Source: Giardia muris (taxonomy: Eukaryota > Fornicata > Diplomonadida > Hexamitidae). Taken from it: DNA of 64,000 nucleotides. The stretch lies in NCBI GenBank assembly GCA_006247105.1, contig CM016928.1, forward strand, positions 124,001 to 188,000, in the 5' to 3' direction. Every line of letters begins with the position of its first letter. Position 1 is the stretch's first letter. The notes below the pieces were generated by a model that did no database searches, was not told where the DNA came from, and saw nothing but the letters and a program-made list of their open reading frames with translations. Of the stretch, positions 1 through 8,303 are shown one piece after another. The position numbers and the translations under genes were made by a program.

Positions 1-90
1 ATAAGGGGGGAGGTGCTTGAACTGATGGTACAGGTCAAGGGGGAAGGCGTTAGGACTCGACGACTCAAGCGCCGTGTACGTCTGGCGTAA
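1..90 (+). CDS. Possible 3' end of a gene cut by the left edge
   Basis: A frame open from base 1 ends at TAA (88-90) and encodes 29 residues with a strongly basic tail, RTRRLKRRVRLA. The stop lies 37 bp before the kinase start, spacing normal for this window. No domain can be recognised in so short a piece. It could equally be a chance open frame, because 30 codons is not significant alone. Bases 91-127 are then a short spacer. Confidence 0.3.
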   Translation: MRGEVLELMVQVKGEGVRTRRLKRRVRLA

Positions 91-127
91 GGTCAAGGAG
101 CCAGTTTGCTGTTGATTCGGGTTGGAC

Positions 128-1540
128 ATGAATAAATTCCGGCACCTGGGGGCGGAGATGATACGGGCCGTTTCCGAGAGGCTTCGAGGGAAGTATAGGA
201 TCATCCGGCGGATCGGAGAGGGGGCGGTGGGAGATATCTATGAGGTAGAGCATAAAAGGACCCACAAACGCTATGCCGTTAAGTTCATTCGGAAGACGAA
301 TTCCAATGAGAGCTTACCCCTCTCAGGCTTGAGGGAGAGCTATGCCTTATCGTTATGCCATCACCCCAACATTGTGTTCCTACATAACACATACTATGAG
401 AGCCAGAACATCGCCTTGGTCCTAGAGGTCTGTGATACGGACTTAGGGAAGCTGATCGGAAAGGGGTATATCATCCCGCCAGTCTTTCGTAAGTCCATCT
501 TCCAAATGGCGTTAGAAGGCCTCAGATACATCCACAAGAAATGGTTAGTTCATCGAGATATCAAACTCAGCAACATTCTCCTGACGAGTGCAGGGGTCGT
601 CAAGCTGGCAGACTTCGGGCTATGTCGGCAATACAATTATAATGGAGTTGATACTGGGAACGTGGGCACACCCCCATATCGTGCACCAGAATTGATCTTA
701 CAACGGCCATGTTCCACACCGACGTCTGACGTCTGGAGCCTAGGGGTTTGCTTCTGCGAGCTCATCTTCCATTGTGACGGGGTCTTTAGGACGTTCTACT
801 CGGTTCTGGAGTCGGAGTTCTTCGAAAGGAAGACAAGTACCCTTTTGGGTCCAAGTCCAATTGAAGAATACACCATTTTTAATGCCTTCAAGTTTCTGAA
901 GCGCGCGATTGGGTTACCGACCCAGGAGGACCTTCAGAGTTATCCAACAAACAATATCGTCTCCTCAATCTTCTCGGAGACAATGGATGGGTCTGATGTC
1001 TCACCCCCCAATAGTTCAAGTAGTCCTTTGGCCACTCTCCTCAAGAAATACGGTGCAGACGATGACGAGGCCGACTTGATCTGTAAGATGTTGAGGTGGT
1101 CTCCATATACCCGACTTACGTCCGACGAGTGCTTAGAACACCCGGTCTTCAAGGATTTCAAGAAGGTCTGCATCCCTTTAGCGGAACTGGAACAAAGGAT
1201 GGTCTCTCCGACACAAAACGATAGTATCTCGATTAAGGCTCCAAACTTGAACAGAACCATTCGGGAGTTGGACTTCTCACGCTTCGACGGTGGAGATGAT
1301 CGAACCCCAATCCTTGCGGTCTCCGCTATCATGGAACGTTCACCCAATCAGGATTCTAATTCCATGTATACGTCAGAAGGCACCTCTGAGGTATCTGATC
1401 GGAAGCCGGTCCTCCAAGTCTATGCGGCGGAGGTAGGGTTGACGGAGATCCTCAATCAGAACACACAGTTACATATCCCGGATAAACAAGGGCATAGACT
1501 TGGTCAGACCTTCTACTCTCCACAGGACCTGTTGGGCTGA
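128..1540 (+). CDS. CDK-like (CMGC) serine/threonine protein kinase
   Basis: Predicted active protein kinase of 470 residues. The glycine loop GEGAVG starts at residue 30, the ATP-binding lysine is K52 in YAVKF, and a PSTAIRE-like helix C segment PLSGLRE supplies the glutamate at E70. The catalytic loop HRD is at 142-144, DFG at 162-164, and the activation segment ends in PYRAPE. The PLSGLRE and YRAPE signatures place it in the CMGC/CDK group, which usually needs a cyclin partner. The long C-terminal part is Ser/Pro-rich and lacks a recognisable domain. The start is the ATG at 128; a TTG six bases upstream opens the same frame but is not a plausible eukaryotic start. An in-frame ATG at 158 also leaves the kinase domain intact and follows an A/T-rich patch. 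The exact CDK or MAPK-like subtype cannot be settled by eye. Confidence 0.85.
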   Translation: MNKFRHLGAEMIRAVSERLRGKYRIIRRIGEGAVGDIYEVEHKRTHKRYAVKFIRKTNSNESLPLSGLRESYALSLCHHPNIVFLHNTYYESQNIALVLEVCDTDLGKLIGKGYIIPPVFRKSIFQMALEGLRYIHKKWLVHRDIKLSNILLTSAGVVKLADFGLCRQYNYNGVDTGNVGTPPYRAPELILQRPCSTPTSDVWSLGVCFCELIFHCDGVFRTFYSVLESEFFERKTSTLLGPSPIEEYTIFNAFKFLKRAIGLPTQEDLQSYPTNNIVSSIFSETMDGSDVSPPNSSSSPLATLLKKYGADDDEADLICKMLRWSPYTRLTSDECLEHPVFKDFKKVCIPLAELEQRMVSPTQNDSISIKAPNLNRTIRELDFSRFDGGDDRTPILAVSAIMERSPNQDSNSMYTSEGTSEVSDRKPVLQVYAAEVGLTEILNQNTQLHIPDKQGHRLGQTFYSPQDLLG

Positions 1541-1645
1541 TGTGTTGAGAGACTCCTCATTGATGGAGAGCAGAGAATAAGAAGTAAAAGAAGTTGCTCT
1601 CTCTCCACTCTTCTCATCCTCCTATCCCCCCTGATTGAGAATAAA

Positions 1646-2581
1646 ATGATCCCGGGACTCACTATAACCTTCATCGGAGGCATCGTCGAGCTATTGCTTG
1701 CGGTCGTCTGCCTGACTGCCTTCATCCTCTACGCACAGCATAATGGACAATATATAAACACTCTTCAATTGCGGCCAAATACGACCACCTTTTTTATGGC
1801 ACCCGGGGTCAACACCCCGATCAGAATCGTTGACATCACCGACACCATTCGAATCTATGAATCCGTCTCAATAGTGACTGAATACTCGTTGAACTACAAG
1901 GACCCAGTCCTTTACACCATGAAGAGGTCGATAGGCACGCAGGAGAAGATCTCCATAGGGTTGGGATACATCCAAGGGGTAGTCGACATACAATTGAACG
2001 TCGATGACCCTGCCAATTGCTTGGGAAATCAGCAAGTCCCGTTCACAATCAAGCGGATACAGCAAGAGTTCTCGTACGCTCCTTACGTCACCACGGAGAC
2101 CGGTTACTTGAATGTGCGAGTTCCAAGGACCTTCGAGTACGCCGGTTCGATCAATGAGCTCTTTGCTTGTTATCTTGAACTGGGGCGTACGGTTTGGAAA
2201 GAGGATGGACGTACCTATGAGGACCCTAACCCACAGGATTGTACCTATGATCTGGCTGTCATTGTACGCTCCATCTCCTATGACATGCGTAGTGTCCCCC
2301 ATTGGGCCCTTTTAACCCCTGCAAACTTCGAATCTTCACAAGTGTACACCCCACCAGTGGCCATTCGAGCTGAGGGTGCAATTAATTCCCAAACCACCGT
2401 TGTCGTACAAACCTCCCCCACCAAATGGCAACGAATGGGAGAACTTCAGCTCTTACTCCTGAGTATCTTATTCGGAACCATCTGTATCTTGACGATCAGC
2501 GGCTCCGTAGTGGAACGCCTTCGAGTAGCCAAATTGCAGAAACAACACTCTTCATACCCACTCCTAGACGACTCGCTTTGA
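1646..2581 (+). CDS. Two-transmembrane protein with lumenal domain and YPLL tail motif
   Basis: A 311-residue protein with a hydrophobic segment near the N-terminus (about residues 6-29) and a second near the C-terminus (about 267-289), bracketing a roughly 235-residue domain that should face the lumen or exterior. That domain has at least one N-glycosylation sequon (NTT near residue 45) and three cysteines. The cytosolic tail is short and ends in YPLLDDSL, a tyrosine-based YxxPhi sorting motif of the kind read by AP adaptor complexes. The ATG follows gagaataaa, an A-rich initiator. Topology resembles CDC50-type beta subunits or other two-pass endomembrane proteins, but I do not recognise the ectodomain. 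The last 18 bases overlap the 3' end of the convergent gene. Confidence 0.8.
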   Translation: MIPGLTITFIGGIVELLLAVVCLTAFILYAQHNGQYINTLQLRPNTTTFFMAPGVNTPIRIVDITDTIRIYESVSIVTEYSLNYKDPVLYTMKRSIGTQEKISIGLGYIQGVVDIQLNVDDPANCLGNQQVPFTIKRIQQEFSYAPYVTTETGYLNVRVPRTFEYAGSINELFACYLELGRTVWKEDGRTYEDPNPQDCTYDLAVIVRSISYDMRSVPHWALLTPANFESSQVYTPPVAIRAEGAINSQTTVVVQTSPTKWQRMGELQLLLLSILFGTICILTISGSVVERLRVAKLQKQHSSYPLLDDSL

Positions 2582-3274
2582 TCCCCTTACTTCTGGCTTT
2601 GCAAAAAGAACATGCTCTTGAAGGTGTGACCTAGAGGTATCTTCGTTCCTCATTGGAACCTCGATCAATGGATGTGTTGATACCATGGAGATGCACCTGG
2701 GTGACTCGACCTGTCCTATGCGCTTTCCAAGGGCACAGAGAGAAGTGATGTGGTTGATAAGCTCAGCGGTATAGATGGTGCTTTCAAGAGTGAAGTCGTA
2801 CTCCAGTAGGTCTAGAACGAGGTTTTCTATGTATTGAGAAACCCGTGTGAAGGGTGAGACCGTCATCAAGCACAAGGTAAGCACCCCTAGAGCAAACAAG
2901 GCGTCATCCTTATCTCCATACTCGTAATGAACAGAGGATTCAATGTCCCCCTCCTCCGTCTGATAAAGAATTGCAGCCTGTCCGTCAAGTTCCTCGATTG
3001 TTCGGTGTACTCGTTGAAGGATTGACCAAATCATTGACTCGGGGATAGGAACTGACATATCCAGAGGAGTTAGACCTCCAAGAAGGTCGAAGTAAGACTG
3101 AGCTGGCACCTCGCATACCTTGATTTGTGAACCATCAACGAGGAGCGTGAGACCTGCGGAACCGCTATCGTCTGTGGTGGTATAAAACTGACCCGTTCGA
3201 AGACTGAAGAGGTATGACCCTCTACAAGATGGGGGGTCCATGCAGAGGTAACAGATCCTTGAGACAAACACCAT
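2564..3274 (-). CDS. Conserved-looking hypothetical protein, 236 residues
   Basis: The frame starts at an ATG at 3274 with an A/T-rich stretch about 10 bases upstream. The protein has no signal peptide, no clear membrane segment and no motif I recognise. The N-terminal 75 residues alternate hydrophobic and polar residues as in a beta-rich domain; residues about 80-200 look helical, with an acidic loop around residue 110. The basic C-terminus ends KPEVRGSKRVV. Its 3' end overlaps the end of the convergent two-TM gene by 18 bp, so the two stop codons lie inside each other's coding sequence. A longin- or roadblock-like fold is conceivable but unsupported. Confidence 0.6.
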   Translation of the reverse strand: MVFVSRICYLCMDPPSCRGSYLFSLRTGQFYTTTDDSGSAGLTLLVDGSQIKVCEVPAQSYFDLLGGLTPLDMSVPIPESMIWSILQRVHRTIEELDGQAAILYQTEEGDIESSVHYEYGDKDDALFALGVLTLCLMTVSPFTRVSQYIENLVLDLLEYDFTLESTIYTAELINHITSLCALGKRIGQVESPRCISMVSTHPLIEVPMRNEDTSRSHLQEHVLFAKPEVRGSKRVV

Positions 3275-3373
3275 GAAGGGTGGGATTATTTCTCAGTTCT
3301 GTTATGTATGGAAAGTCATCCGAAACTGGATTTCTATTCACACCCTGAAGTCAGTCCTTCTCTTAGGGCAGAT

Positions 3374-4702
3374 TCACATGCAACAACAAAGAGGCCCCCT
3401 ATCTTTCTTTTGAGATGTGTGCGTATCTTGGCCATTTCCGGATTTCCCATCTGACCGCTTCCTTTTATCATGAGGCCCACTACTTCCTCCATTCCCTTCT
3501 CCGGTCGCTTGTAAAGTTGCTCCACCTTTTCCCGACTGTGGTTGCGTATCTTCTCCAGATTGATATCCTCCATTCCCTGACTTGCCAACAAGGTTCCCTG
3601 ACATCTCCTGATTAGCATCAGAATTTCTTTTCGATCCACCCACCATTTGCTCAAGAGCTTCTTCCAACTTTCGAATGCGCTTACTCTTTTCATCACTCTC
3701 AGCCTGCACTCTCGCCAGGACTGCTTTCAGTCGCTCGACCTCCTGTTTCTCATTGCTTTTATTGTTAGTGTTCCGAGACACCTCCAATTGCAGTTGTGCC
3801 TGCAGATCCCTGATTTCTTCCTCTCGATCTTTCACGTCTCCACGAAGTCCAATGATCTCAGCATTCAGTTGGTCGATCTCCTGGTTCTTCTTACTCAAAG
3901 TCTCCTGAAGCATTCTGAGCCGACTATCATCTACTGGTGCATCTCGTCCCTGTTTTCGAGGCTCATTGGGGCGAGCTGGAATGCTATCATTCCGATCATC
4001 TTGGCATTGAGGGGGAAGAATGGGAACCGCGTCGATGGAATCGGCTTCGACATTCATTTGAGCAGGCCCACTCTCGACACCACCCATCCCCCCATCACTG
4101 TGCACGTCCCTGGTTCCCTCCAGAAGCTTCAGAACGCGGGGATCTCGATACACCTCCGAGGTCTTCACGTTCGGGTTCACGCCCTTATTCTCGGCGTACC
4201 AGAGGGCGTCGTGACCTTCCGAGTCCACGAACCCCTTCTCCCTGTCCCTCAGAAGCTCGACACATTCAGGACGGGAGAAGCGGGCGGCGACCATCAAGGC
4301 AGTGGAGCCGGGAGCCATTCCATCCTTCCGTCGTGTTGTTTGCATTCCCGCCTCATCGAGGAGCAGCTCGGCGCATTCATCGAAGCCGCGATAGGAGGCG
4401 TGCATCAGGGCTGTCCAGCCGTCGGAGTTCTGAAGGCGGGGCTCCTCCTTAGCCAGAAGACGAACAACCTCAGTGTGCCCGTTGTCGGCAGCAATCATAA
4501 GGGCCGTTATCTTTTGTGGGTCTGCAAGGCCACGCTCATAGGGAATGAGAGCTTTCACGCATTCAACGAAGTTCCTCGCGGATGCATGCATCAGGGCCGT
4601 CCAGCCACGAGTGTCACGTTGGGTTGCTTCATGGAGGTGGGCCCTGACGGCGTCGGCATCTCCCCTTCTCGCGGCGTCAATCAAGATATCATTAGAAACC
4701 AT
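3374..4702 (-). CDS. Ankyrin-repeat/coiled-coil protein with CCCM C-terminus
   Basis: A 442-residue protein of the Giardia 'protein 21.1' style. Residues about 1-195 are ankyrin repeats with the TALMHAS / TALMIAA helix-start signature. A Ser/Pro-rich linker follows, then a heptad-rich coiled coil (about 260-350), and a Gly/Ser/Asn-rich low-complexity tail. The last residues are PLCCCM, whose final four fit a CaaX prenylation box preceded by nothing but more cysteine. The start MVSNDILIDAARRGDADAV parallels the starts of the two neighbouring ankyrin genes, which supports this ATG. The role is presumably scaffolding: ankyrin part for partner binding, coiled coil for oligomerisation. Confidence 0.85.
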   Translation of the reverse strand: MVSNDILIDAARRGDADAVRAHLHEATQRDTRGWTALMHASARNFVECVKALIPYERGLADPQKITALMIAADNGHTEVVRLLAKEEPRLQNSDGWTALMHASYRGFDECAELLLDEAGMQTTRRKDGMAPGSTALMVAARFSRPECVELLRDREKGFVDSEGHDALWYAENKGVNPNVKTSEVYRDPRVLKLLEGTRDVHSDGGMGGVESGPAQMNVEADSIDAVPILPPQCQDDRNDSIPARPNEPRKQGRDAPVDDSRLRMLQETLSKKNQEIDQLNAEIIGLRGDVKDREEEIRDLQAQLQLEVSRNTNNKSNEKQEVERLKAVLARVQAESDEKSKRIRKLEEALEQMVGGSKRNSDANQEMSGNLVGKSGNGGYQSGEDTQPQSGKGGATLQATGEGNGGSSGPHDKRKRSDGKSGNGQDTHTSQKKDRGPLCCCM

Positions 4703-4931
4703 CTGTTACTATTTTAATCGACACCAGACCAATTCAAGAGTCCCTCCCACTGTGAAGAGTGGACCCTACGCACCTTCAAGCCGGACCGGGGGGAGCGGGG
4801 AGAGACCCTCTCCTCTGGGTACCAGACTCTCCAGGACGATGCGGGACTGGAGAGCTGCTTTCGAAGAGACATGCCCAGGGTTGAACGACGCCAGTTTCAA
4901 AAAGCGTGGAATCATCTCCACGGAAATAAAA
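4703..4931. promoter_or_regulatory. Divergent intergenic region between two ankyrin genes
   Basis: These 229 bp separate the start codons of a minus-strand and a plus-strand ankyrin gene and are the largest spacer in the window. On the plus side the start is preceded directly by ggaaataaaa, an A-rich Giardia-type initiator. On the minus side the A/T-rich run actattttaatcg lies just upstream of the ATG. The frame of the right-hand gene stays open leftward across this region, but that stretch has no ankyrin character and overlaps the other gene's coding strand, so I treat it as non-coding. Confidence 0.55.
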
Positions 4932-7900
4932 ATGGGATTTAAGGAGCTGATTGACGCGGCCACGAACGGCGATCTCGATATCGTGACCGTTAACCTTGTG
5001 CATGCCGGGCAGAGAGATCCCATAGGCTGGACGGCACTGATGTACGCCGCAAGGAATGGGCACGCGCAATGCGTCACTTGCCTAGTTAACCGCGAAAAGG
5101 GAATGCAGAATGAGGAGGGGGCCACCGCCCTCATGATAGCGGCACAGTTCGGCAACGGGGACTGCGTTAAGATTCTCCTCTCCCATGAACTAGATATTAA
5201 GGACCTCTCAGGCTTCACCCCTCTCATGTATGCCGTTCAAGGAGGCTCGGAAGAATGTGTCGAGCTTCTCCTTTGCCAGGCAGGACAGCACTCCTCCGGG
5301 CTTGTTGAGGACCTCAGATACTACTTTCCAGGCACAACGGCACTCATGCTTGCCGCCTCGCGCGGGAAGACAAAGCTGGTGCGCCTCCTTAAGAACTACG
5401 AGATTGGACTCCGCGATAGCAATGGCCACAGCGCGTACTGGCATGCCACCTACAATGCGATATCCGCAAATCGCGAGCTTCTCTCGAATGGGCATCCACA
5501 CATTTGCCGCCTGCTGAATGACGAGAACGACCACTCAGCTCCACTTGCGAGGAAAACGCCGCCATCTATACGGCCCACGGCTCTGATGACTGCAGCCCTG
5601 AAGGGGGACCTTCAAGCTTGCAGAGAGGTCATGGGCCAGGCACGCGGACAAGATGAGAATGGAATGACTGCAATGATGTTCGCCTCCGAGTTTGGATACG
5701 TGGAGATCGTGACTCTTCTTCGTGACAAGGAGGCCAAGATAAAGAATAAGGGAGGCGCGACTGCACGCATGTTAGCAGCTCGGCATGGACACGAGGAGAT
5801 TGTCCACCTTCTCGATGACAGTGAGAAAGACATGCGCGACGTTGGGGATTGGTCAGCGTGCGACTACGCTCTAGTGGGGAATCAGCTCACCCTTGCCAGG
5901 CAGCTCATGGCCGAATATGACTACAATCGTGGCAGTAGAGTCACTTTCCTCATGGTTGCTGCGCGCATGGGCAATATCCAGGTTCTGAGCGAGTTTAGGG
6001 AGAATTGGAAGAACAAACGCGACGCTAATGGAATGACCGCTCTCATGTACGCGGCCGAAGGTGGTAGCGTCGCATGTGCCCGCGAACTCATAGACGAGAC
6101 TGGAACTGCAACGAAGAGAGATGAATGCACGTCACTAATGATCGCCGCTAGGAATGGTTCCACCGAGATTGTCGAGCTTCTAATGACGAGGGAGAAAGGA
6201 AAACAAGATTCCAAGCATCGCACAGCTCTCATGTACGCTGCCCAGGCAGGGAGCGTCGGGTGTGTTAGGCTTCTTTCTGGAGAGGAGAAAGGTTCTGCCG
6301 ACGATGACGGGTACACCGCTCTCATGCACGCGGTGATTGCTGACCAGGTCGATTGCGCGTTGATTCTCAAGGATGAGTACAATTATAGGAACAGAGCTGG
6401 GAGGAACGTATTTGACATCGGTATTGCTGAGCGTCGCTTTGACGTCATCAAGGCGCTCTATGCCGCCATTGGAGGGAAGAACTGGTACGAGGTTGCCTAC
6501 GAGATGGGGGACTATGACTATATCAGACAGATTCTAATCAATGACGTCCCGGAGGCGAACGATAGCTACACACTCCTTATGCTCAGCCTTCTAACGGACA
6601 ACGACTTTCTGTTCCGGAAATATGTGGGGCATGTAGGTGAGCTTTCTGCTAAGACTTCTGATGGTCGTACGGCACTCGTATTGGCTGCCATGCATAACAA
6701 AATCCAGTTTATGACCCCCCTGACACTCGAGTGCAACCTGCATGACAAGAACAGAAAGACTGCGCTCATGTATGCGGCTGAGAGAGGTAATGCTGAGTGC
6801 ATGGCCTACATCAAAGAGGCGGAGATCCTCCGTGAAGACGTTAACGGTAAGACTGCCCTGATGTACGCGGCTGAGAACGGGCATGCAAAGTGTGTGAGAG
6901 AATTACTCAATGTGGCCGGAAGGGGGCTCAAGAGGCGACTGGACGACGCAGACGTTGGGGCGACGGCTCTCATGATAGCTGCGAAGAATGGGCACGTTGA
7001 TTGCGTCAAAGTCCTCATTGAGAAGGAACTGGGGCTGAAGGATAAAGCAGGCGCAACTGCGGCGATGTATGCGGCCAGGAATGGCCATGTGGGCTGTGTC
7101 ATCTTGCTTTCCGAAGAGCTACACTACGCACTTGAGGACGAGTGGAATGGGTATCCTAGAGGAGCCAGCTGCCTGATGATTGCCGCAAAGCGTGGAGATA
7201 GGGACATGGTTGGTGTATTACTGCCCAAGGAGCACGACATGCGCGACTACCTCGGGAACGCCGCAGATCACTATGCGAAGATGCACAAGGAGGTCTATGA
7301 CTTGATCAGGAACTACACTAAAGACGAAGACGACGAGTTCGTTACGTTTCCTACTCTACTGATATACTACGCGTCGATTGGGGACGTGCAGAACGTGCGG
7401 GCCAATATTGGCGATAGTGGAAGGGTCACCAGTGATGGGAAGACGGCGTTGATGTATGCAGCGGCAAAGGGACATGTCCCCGTCGTCCGCATACTCGCCG
7501 AGAAGGAGTGCGGAAAGCAGGATAAGGCGGGGTGGACTGCGTTGATGTACGCGGCCAAGTATGCTCATCCTGGGTGTGTGCGACAACTCCTCAGGGAAGC
7601 CGATCTCCGTACCCTTGCGGGAGAGACGGCACTCGACATTATTGAGAGTCTAGATGGAGACACTGAGGATATTGCGAAGCAAGTGCAATGCCAGAAGCTG
7701 CTATCTGATCACACGTCATCCGAGCTTCCGTATGCCGCCAATGTGGCTCTATGCAGCCAGCTCGAGATTAATGCCGGACTTGCGGCCCAATACCGTCGGG
7801 TGCAACAGGAGTTTCTGCGGGAGAGCAAGCTCTTGGCGAATGATTTGACCGCCGAACAAAAGGGTGTGTTGAAGGAACTCATTGAGAAGCGTGATGAATG

Positions 7901-8303
7901 TGATGATAACCTACAGAGACTGAGCCACATTAATGCGCAAGAGACTGGGAGACTGAACGACTTGAAAAGGAGCCATAAGGAATACGAGGGACTAAGCAAT
8001 GAGAAGAAGAAGGAGAAAACCAGGTTGGAAGAGGTAAGCAATGACATTCACACTAGGGAGAAGAGCATGAACCTGACTTACTATAAGGATGCGCTTCAAT
8101 GTCTCAGCTGTAGAGATGCGTGCAGAAGGGTCATCTATCCGTGCAATCACTTGTGCTACTGCTACAATTGCCATAGGATGAGCGCTGAGAGAGAAAACGA
8201 ATACCGTTGTCCTATTTGCATAGACGTGTGTCAGGAGAACGCCGTTTTCCGTATCTTCGACCCTCATGAACTCACGGCGGCTCCTCACGGCGGGGGTAAG
8301 TAG
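4932..8303 (+). CDS. Ankyrin-repeat protein with C-terminal coiled coil and RING finger
   Basis: A 1123-residue protein. About the first 930 residues are ankyrin repeats (TALMYAAENGH, TALMIAAKNGH and variants, more than 20 recognisable). A charged coiled coil follows at about 940-1045. A C3HC4-type RING finger at about 1057-1096 reads CLSC, then PCNH, then CYNC, then CPIC. RING domains of this MIB/IAP-like spacing recruit ubiquitin E2 enzymes, so an E3 ligase with ankyrin substrate recognition is a reasonable inference. The start is ATG 4932: it follows an A-rich initiator, and MGFKELIDAATNGDLD matches the N-terminal pattern of the two neighbouring ankyrin proteins. The final 19 bases overlap the convergent ankyrin-RING gene. 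Confidence 0.9.
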   Translation: MGFKELIDAATNGDLDIVTVNLVHAGQRDPIGWTALMYAARNGHAQCVTCLVNREKGMQNEEGATALMIAAQFGNGDCVKILLSHELDIKDLSGFTPLMYAVQGGSEECVELLLCQAGQHSSGLVEDLRYYFPGTTALMLAASRGKTKLVRLLKNYEIGLRDSNGHSAYWHATYNAISANRELLSNGHPHICRLLNDENDHSAPLARKTPPSIRPTALMTAALKGDLQACREVMGQARGQDENGMTAMMFASEFGYVEIVTLLRDKEAKIKNKGGATARMLAARHGHEEIVHLLDDSEKDMRDVGDWSACDYALVGNQLTLARQLMAEYDYNRGSRVTFLMVAARMGNIQVLSEFRENWKNKRDANGMTALMYAAEGGSVACARELIDETGTATKRDECTSLMIAARNGSTEIVELLMTREKGKQDSKHRTALMYAAQAGSVGCVRLLSGEEKGSADDDGYTALMHAVIADQVDCALILKDEYNYRNRAGRNVFDIGIAERRFDVIKALYAAIGGKNWYEVAYEMGDYDYIRQILINDVPEANDSYTLLMLSLLTDNDFLFRKYVGHVGELSAKTSDGRTALVLAAMHNKIQFMTPLTLECNLHDKNRKTALMYAAERGNAECMAYIKEAEILREDVNGKTALMYAAENGHAKCVRELLNVAGRGLKRRLDDADVGATALMIAAKNGHVDCVKVLIEKELGLKDKAGATAAMYAARNGHVGCVILLSEELHYALEDEWNGYPRGASCLMIAAKRGDRDMVGVLLPKEHDMRDYLGNAADHYAKMHKEVYDLIRNYTKDEDDEFVTFPTLLIYYASIGDVQNVRANIGDSGRVTSDGKTALMYAAAKGHVPVVRILAEKECGKQDKAGWTALMYAAKYAHPGCVRQLLREADLRTLAGETALDIIESLDGDTEDIAKQVQCQKLLSDHTSSELPYAANVALCSQLEINAGLAAQYRRVQQEFLRESKLLANDLTAEQKGVLKELIEKRDECDDNLQRLSHINAQETGRLNDLKRSHKEYEGLSNEKKKEKTRLEEVSNDIHTREKSMNLTYYKDALQCLSCRDACRRVIYPCNHLCYCYNCHRMSAERENEYRCPICIDVCQENAVFRIFDPHELTAAPHGGGK

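Noticed and set aside
1459..1468. Sequence gaacacacag resembling a Giardia 3' splice site
   Set aside because: The preceding CT of the consensus is missing, no GTATGT donor was noted upstream, and the kinase frame reads straight through.
3356..3366. ccttctcttag, one mismatch from the Giardia RNA-processing motif CCTTYNHTNAA
   Set aside because: A motif this loose is expected a few times by chance in 64 kb on two strands, and no snoRNA or trans-intron structure is seen beside it.
3647..4717. 356-codon plus-strand open frame opposite the ankyrin/coiled-coil gene
   Set aside because: The minus strand encodes clear ankyrin repeats and a coiled coil. The plus-strand product has no domain, and its open length follows from the codon bias of the repeats.
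4545..4931. Upstream extension of the ankyrin-RING frame by 129 codons
   Set aside because: It overlaps the divergent gene's coding sequence and lacks ankyrin character, while ATG 4932 has an A-rich initiator and the family-typical N-terminus.
8101..8260. C/H-rich segment considered as a zinc-finger transcription factor
   Set aside because: The spacing C-x2-C, C-x-H, C-x2-C, CPIC is that of a RING, not a DNA-binding finger.
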